Shown here: positions 6,328-9,471 of the stretch, in pieces
Numbering within the stretch: the first letter of the stretch is position 1
Layout: the number at the start of each line of letters is the position of its first letter
Source: DASUPK01 sp036377415
GTDB taxonomy: Bacteria; Actinomycetota; Thermoleophilia; Solirubrobacterales; 70-9
Direction of reading: 5' to 3'
Assembly (NCBI GenBank): GCA_036377415.1
Contig: DASUYK010000062.1
Location: 1 to 9,471, forward strand
DNA length: 9,471 bases
The notes under the pieces: generated by a model
Told to the model about the DNA's origin: nothing
Database searches by the model: none
Seen by the model: the letters and a program-made list of their open reading frames with translations, nothing else
Made by a program: the position numbers and the translations under genes

Positions 6328-7986
6328 TCACCTACCCCGACGCGCCAGACGCTCCTCTGCGATCCCGGCCGCCGCCTCGTGGCTTCGATGGTGGCCGGTC
6401 ACCGCGGCGAGGAAGTGGTCCCTGTCCAGTGCCAGAAGGGTCGTTGCGGTGGTCGCACGGACCGAGGCCGTCCGGGCGACGTCATGGATTAGCGCGATCT
6501 CACCGAACGACTCGCCGACGGATTCGCGCCGGCGAAACGCGCCGTCCTCGAGCACCTCGACCTCGCCGCTCTCGATCACGTAGAAGCTGTCTCCGATCTC
6601 GCCCTGGGTGATGATCTCCTTCCCGGCCGCGACCTCGACCGGGGTGACGTCCCGGCTGAGCCGCTCCAGGGCGTCGACGGGCAGCGGCGCGAAGATCGGG
6701 TTCGCGCGCAGCAGCCTGAAGTGGGTCTCCTTGACGGGCGAGCCGATCTCGAAGGAGCGCAGGGCGGACCAGCGAGCCAGAGCGAACAGCGGGAGGACAG
6801 CTCCCAGCGCGATCAGCGCGCCCTCGATCCCGAACAGCGCGACGAGCGCTGGCGCCGCGATCGACCCGAGCGCCAGCGCGGCGAACCTGAGCGTCTCGAG
6901 CGTCCCGAGCACACGGGCCAGGACCTCGTCTGACCCGTGTCGCTGGAGCAGCGTGCGGGCCGCGACCTCGACGAAGTCATACCCGACGCCCAGCGTCGCC
7001 CAGGCGAGATACGCGGCGACCGGGACGGTCCAGATCGCCGGGAGCGTGACGGCGCCACCGGCGATCAGGCAGCCGCTTACGAGCCCGGCGGCAAGATGCC
7101 CGCGCTCGAGCAGCAGCGCGAGTGGCGCCGCGGCGAGCAGGGCCCCGATCCCCCAGGCGGCGTTCAGGTACCCAACGCTCCCGTCGCTCAGGCCGAGCAG
7201 ATCGAGGGCGATGATCACCACGAGGACGTCCGCCGCGCCCTCGAAGAGAACGAGCAGCGTGAGAGCCGCTCCGACCAGCCGAAGGTCGCGGTCCGCAATC
7301 AGGATGGCGAGTCCGCGGCCGATCTCGTGCAGGGCTCCCCGGGTTCCCGTTGCCGTCGCGTAACTGGGTCGCTGGTCGCGTTGAAGACGGAGGAGCACCA
7401 GCGCCCCAATCAGGCTGACGGCGGCGGCGAGCGCAAAGACGGCCTCAGGACTGGTCGTGGCGAGCATCACCCCGCTGACCGTCGCGCCCGCCAGGAATCC
7501 GAGGTTGTCCATCGCCCCGTGGGCGACGTTCGCGGCCGAGAGCTCCTGCGGCGACCGGACCACCGCGGGGAGCAGGGCGCCCTCGGCCGGGACGTAGGGG
7601 CTGGAGGCGATCGTCACCAGCCCCGCGAGGGCGAACACGATCGCCTCGGAGGTGCCCGCGGCGGCTGCGGCTGCCGCGCAGCCCATCGCGATCGCGGCGA
7701 GGCTGGAGCTGCCGAGCAGGATCGCGCGGCGGGAGTGCCGGTCCCCGATGAGGCCCGCGATCGGCGAGACGAGGGCCCCTGGCAGCACGCGCACCATCGC
7801 CGCGACCCCGACGGCGGCGGCGCCCCCAAGGTTGAAGGCGTACACGCCGAGCGCGATCGCGAACGACCAGAGGGCGAACGACGACGCCGTCCAGGCGAGC
7901 TGAAGCTTTCTCACCTCGGGATTGGAGAAGACCGATCCGACCGCCCGCAGCGAGATCGCGACTTGACGGGCAGCTTGCCCGATCAC
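6328..7986 (-). CDS. MFS transporter fused to a C-terminal cyclic-nucleotide-binding domain
   Basis: A 552-residue fusion. Residues about 28-408 form a major facilitator superfamily transporter of about twelve helices, with the loop 2-3 motif GLIGDRHSRR (78-87) and a helix-rich, Ala-rich core including a run of seven alanines (104-110). Residues about 425-530 form a cNMP-binding (CAP_ED) beta-roll: LRANPIFAPLPVDALERLS, then GKEIITQGEIGDSFYVIESGEVEVLEDG, then the phosphate-binding cassette FGEIALIHDVARTASVRA (494-511). That cassette keeps the family's glutamate (E496) and arginine (R505), so binding of cAMP or cGMP is plausible. The likely design is a transporter gated or regulated by a nucleotide second messenger; the substrate is unknown, and the MFS subgroup resembles drug/macrolide exporters. 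The GTG start at 7986 has no Shine-Dalgarno sequence, but a TAGCTT box ends 6 nt upstream. It lies 41 nt downstream of ogt on the same strand. Confidence 0.93.
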   Translation of the reverse strand: MIGQAARQVAISLRAVGSVFSNPEVRKLQLAWTASSFALWSFAIALGVYAFNLGGAAAVGVAAMVRVLPGALVSPIAGLIGDRHSRRAILLGSSSLAAIAMGCAAAAAAAGTSEAIVFALAGLVTIASSPYVPAEGALLPAVVRSPQELSAANVAHGAMDNLGFLAGATVSGVMLATTSPEAVFALAAAVSLIGALVLLRLQRDQRPSYATATGTRGALHEIGRGLAILIADRDLRLVGAALTLLVLFEGAADVLVVIIALDLLGLSDGSVGYLNAAWGIGALLAAAPLALLLERGHLAAGLVSGCLIAGGAVTLPAIWTVPVAAYLAWATLGVGYDFVEVAARTLLQRHGSDEVLARVLGTLETLRFAALALGSIAAPALVALFGIEGALIALGAVLPLFALARWSALRSFEIGSPVKETHFRLLRANPIFAPLPVDALERLSRDVTPVEVAAGKEIITQGEIGDSFYVIESGEVEVLEDGAFRRRESVGESFGEIALIHDVARTASVRATTATTLLALDRDHFLAAVTGHHRSHEAAAGIAEERLARRGR

Positions 7987-7992
7987 GCCGCA

Positions 7993-7998
7993 AAGCTA
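7993..7998 (-). promoter_or_regulatory. Possible -10 element (TAGCTT) for a leaderless transporter mRNA
   Basis: On the minus strand TAGCTT fits TANNNT and ends 6 nt before the GTG at 7986, the same spacing as at the methyltransferase gene. There is no Shine-Dalgarno sequence and no good -35 box; the upstream bases are a C-rich tract. Supported by spacing only. Confidence 0.35.
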
Positions 7999-8003
7999 TC
8001 CGA

Positions 8004-8019
8004 GGGGGCGGGGGGCGGG
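8004..8019 (+). other. G-run tract (C-rich in the ogt-transporter transcript)
   Basis: Three guanine runs of 5, 6 and 3 are separated by single cytosines. On the coding (minus) strand this is a pyrimidine-only C-rich tract just after the ogt stop. A short hairpin (8015-8028, GCGGG/CCCGC stem, four-base loop) abuts it and includes the last base of the stop codon. There is no T run, so it is not an intrinsic terminator. Confidence 0.5.
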
Positions 8020-8027
8020 CATCCCCG

Positions 8028-8666
8028 CTAATCGCCAAGCGCGCCCTCGAGCTCGAGCAGGGCCCGCTTCATCGCCGGGCCTCCTCCGTAGTTGCCGATC
8101 CCGCCACCTGACTGGACGACCCGGTGGCAGGGGACGAAGAGGGGAACCGGATTCGTGCCGCAGGCGGTCCCTGCGGCGCGGGAGGCCCGCTCGTTCCCCG
8201 CCGCCCTCGCGATCTCGGCGTAGGTCCTCGTCCTCCCGTACGGGATCCGGGCGACAGCGCGCAGGGCCCGAGCGCGGAAGCCGGGATGGGTGAGGCGCCA
8301 GTCGACCGGGACGTCGAAGCGGTCGCGCCTCCCCTCGAAGTAGTCCTCGAGCTCGCGCCTCTCCTCGTCGAGTCTCCGCGGGGACTCGAGCACGCGAGGC
8401 GAGACCTTCCGGGCGAGCTCCTCGAGCACCTCGTCCTCGGAGATCTCCGAGCCGCGATGGCTCGGCAGCGCGAGCTTGACGACGCCGCGGTTCGTTCGGG
8501 CGAGGAGGAGCCGGCCGAAGGGGGAGTCGACGCTCGCGTACGCGACGTCGATCAGGCCCTCCCGCTCGGCCCGTGCGAGGACGCCCTGCAGCGCGCGCTC
8601 GAGGTCCCGGTGGGACGCAGGGCCACGGAGGAGTCGCTCGAGCTGCTTCTCAGTGATCGGGTTCAT
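8028..8666 (-). CDS. ogt: Methylated-DNA-protein-cysteine S-methyltransferase (Ogt)
   Basis: A suicide DNA-repair enzyme that moves the alkyl group from O6-alkylguanine (or O4-alkylthymine) to its own cysteine. The 212 residues comprise an N-terminal extension (about 1-38), a ribonuclease-H-like N domain starting at DVAYASVDSPFGRLLLA (40-56), and the C-terminal DNA-binding and catalytic domain from about 128. The latter has the helix-turn-helix region TYAEIARAAGNERASRAAGTACGTNP with the likely arginine finger R163, and the active site FVPCHRVVQSGG with nucleophile C180. The asparagine/glycine loop GNYGGGPAMKRALLELEG closes it. The ATG overlaps the TGA of the upstream sigma factor gene (ATGA), indicating coupled translation. 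At 212 residues it is longer than E. coli Ogt because of the extension. Expression probably depends on the sigma gene promoter. Confidence 0.96.
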   Translation of the reverse strand: MNPITEKQLERLLRGPASHRDLERALQGVLARAEREGLIDVAYASVDSPFGRLLLARTNRGVVKLALPSHRGSEISEDEVLEELARKVSPRVLESPRRLDEERRELEDYFEGRRDRFDVPVDWRLTHPGFRARALRAVARIPYGRTRTYAEIARAAGNERASRAAGTACGTNPVPLFVPCHRVVQSGGGIGNYGGGPAMKRALLELEGALGD

Positions 8667-9163
8667 CCGAACGCTCCTCTCAGTTTCTCCAGGCCCTCAT
8701 GGACGCTTCGGCGGGCGGCCGCCTCCGAGCAGTCCAGCGCCTGGGCGATTCCCGCGTAGGACATGTCGGTGGCGAAGCGGAGGACCACCGCGCTTCGCTG
8801 CTTGGGCGGGAGGCCGCTGACGGCGGTCCAGAGCTCCGGCTCGCCGCCCGCGACGGACTCCTCGGGACGGGAGTTCGAGCTCGGCCTGTCCCCGGCGACC
8901 TCGTCGGCGCTCCCCGCGGGAACCGCTCGACGGCCCCTGGCGCGATGGTGATCGATCGCCTTGCGATGGGCGATCGTGAGCAGCCAGGAGCGCAGGTTGC
9001 GAGCGTGCCCGAGCTTCGGATAGGCGCGGAGGGCGGCGACGAAGGTCTCCTGAAAGGCGTCCTCGGCCTCGTGTGGGCCGACGGTGGCGACGAGGAACCC
9101 GAGCACGTCGGAACCGTGCTCGTCGAGCAGCTCCTGAAAGGGAGGAAGGGTCGCATTGCGCAT
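8663..9163 (-). CDS. ECF-family RNA polymerase sigma factor
   Basis: A 166-residue group 4 (extracytoplasmic function-type) sigma factor that would direct RNA polymerase to a small set of promoters. Region 2 spans about 10-77, with 2.2 as AEDAFQETFVAALRAYPKL (33-51) and 2.3/2.4 as LRSWLLTIAHRKAIDHHRARGRR (57-79). A Gly/Ser/Pro-rich linker (about 80-108) leads to region 4 (about 109-163), whose helix-turn-helix is MSYAGIAQALDCSEAAARRSVHEGLEKLR. There is no extra C-terminal domain. No anti-sigma gene is next to it: downstream is ogt, overlapping by 4 nt, and upstream is divergent nadC. The ATG at 9163 has only a weak GGGCGA ribosome site. I could not find a clear copy of an ECF-type -35/-10 pair upstream, so self-activation is unproven. 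Confidence 0.95.
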   Translation of the reverse strand: MRNATLPPFQELLDEHGSDVLGFLVATVGPHEAEDAFQETFVAALRAYPKLGHARNLRSWLLTIAHRKAIDHHRARGRRAVPAGSADEVAGDRPSSNSRPEESVAGGEPELWTAVSGLPPKQRSAVVLRFATDMSYAGIAQALDCSEAAARRSVHEGLEKLRGAFG

Positions 9164-9171
9164 TCGCCCGT

Positions 9172-9202
9172 GAAACGTCTCATACCGCGGTTTCGTGAGA
9201 CG
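9172..9202. promoter_or_regulatory. Interlocked inverted repeats between the sigma gene and nadC (candidate operator)
   Basis: CGTCTCA (9176-9182) and TGAGACG (9196-9202) form a perfect 7-bp inverted repeat with a 13-bp spacer. Offset inside it, GAAAC (9172-9176) and GTTTC (9190-9194) form a second inverted repeat, also with a 13-bp spacer. The palindrome ACCGCGGT (9184-9191) lies at the middle. The whole fits within the 47 bp between two divergent start codons, where a dimeric regulator could control both genes. No known operator was recognised. Confidence 0.5.
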
Positions 9203-9210
9203 CTGAACCG

Positions 9211-9471
9211 ATGAGCATCGACTCCGAGACGCGTGACCTGGTCGCCCGGGCGCTCGCCGAGGACATCGGATCCGGGGACGTCACCGCCGAGTCGGTGGTC
9301 CCCGGGGACGCCGAGTCGACCGCGACGATCACGCAGAAGGAGGCTGGGGTCCTCTTTGGGCTCGAGGTCGCCGCCGAGGTCTTTCGCCAGGTGGGTGCCG
9401 GTGACCTCGGGACGCTGTCCGAGGAGGGCGAGTGGCGCGACGAGGTCCCGGCGCCGATCTCCCGGATCGAG
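9211..9471 (+). CDS. nadC: Nicotinate-nucleotide pyrophosphorylase (carboxylating), N-terminal part (3' end outside the window)
   Basis: NadC (quinolinate phosphoribosyltransferase) makes nicotinate mononucleotide from quinolinate and PRPP in de novo NAD synthesis. The frame is open from ATG 9211 to the window edge, giving 87 residues, roughly the first third of the usual length of about 280. The family's N-terminal signature is clear: VARALAEDIGSGDVTAESVVPGDAESTATITQKEAGVLFGLEVAAEVF (residues 11-58), matching the EDIGxGDVT and GVxxGxxxxxxVF pattern of NadC. The catalytic barrel lies beyond the window. The start has only a weak ribosome site and lies 47 bp from the divergent sigma factor gene. 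Confidence 0.93.
   Translation, partial: MSIDSETRDLVARALAEDIGSGDVTAESVVPGDAESTATITQKEAGVLFGLEVAAEVFRQVGAGDLGTLSEEGEWRDEVPAPISRIE

Noticed and set aside
6937..8031. Plus-strand open frame of 364 codons opposite the transporter
   Set aside because: Antisense to a clear MFS-CNBD gene; low-complexity, charged product with no recognisable motif.
8124..8759. Plus-strand open frame of 211 codons opposite ogt and the sigma gene
   Set aside because: Antisense to two genes with intact catalytic or DNA-binding motifs; no domain of its own.
9164..9210. ECF-type autoregulated promoter upstream of the sigma gene (GAAACC ... CGTT)
   Set aside because: The spacing on the minus strand is about 11 nt, too short for the usual 15-17 nt between ECF -35 and -10 elements.

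Overview
The window is 9.47 kb of very GC-rich bacterial DNA. Coding density is high, stops and starts often overlap, GTG starts occur, and codons strongly prefer G or C at the third position. Together with the SecA tail, a sigma factor/ogt pair and an RF2 gene that keeps its frameshift, this suggests Actinomycetota, possibly a deep class such as Thermoleophilia. That placement is inference: there is no rRNA or other marker here to fix it.

Layout. Plus strand: the 3' end of secA (1-843), then a class I SAM methyltransferase (913-1821). Its stop overlaps the stop of a convergent NarL-type membrane histidine kinase (3056-1818, minus strand). A 145-bp divergent region carrying paired direct and inverted repeats separates the kinase from prfB (release factor 2, 3202-4315). 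prfB is split by a programmed +1 frameshift at 3283-3289 and needs both reading frames joined. It leads a tight plus-strand cluster: a FIST-domain protein (4321-5514), a four-helix membrane protein (5514-5909) and a zinc-ribbon membrane protein (5909-6295). The last two junctions are TGATG overlaps.

The right third is a minus-strand cluster read right to left: an ECF-type sigma factor (9163-8663), a methylated-DNA repair protein Ogt overlapping it by 4 nt (8666-8028), then, after 41 nt, an MFS transporter fused to a C-terminal cyclic-nucleotide-binding domain (7986-6328). nadC (9211 to the window end) diverges from the sigma gene across 47 bp that hold interlocked inverted repeats.

How the genes relate. 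secA and prfB are core secretion and translation genes and are adjacent in some bacteria; here a methyltransferase and an orphan kinase lie between them. The sigma/ogt pair looks like a coupled regulator and DNA-repair unit. The prfB-led cluster ties a translation factor to a putative ligand-sensing FIST protein and two small membrane proteins of unknown role. No RNA genes, insertion sequences, CRISPR arrays or convincing Rho-independent terminators were seen. The long intergenic stretches are only those described; no gene-free stretch exceeds 300 bases.
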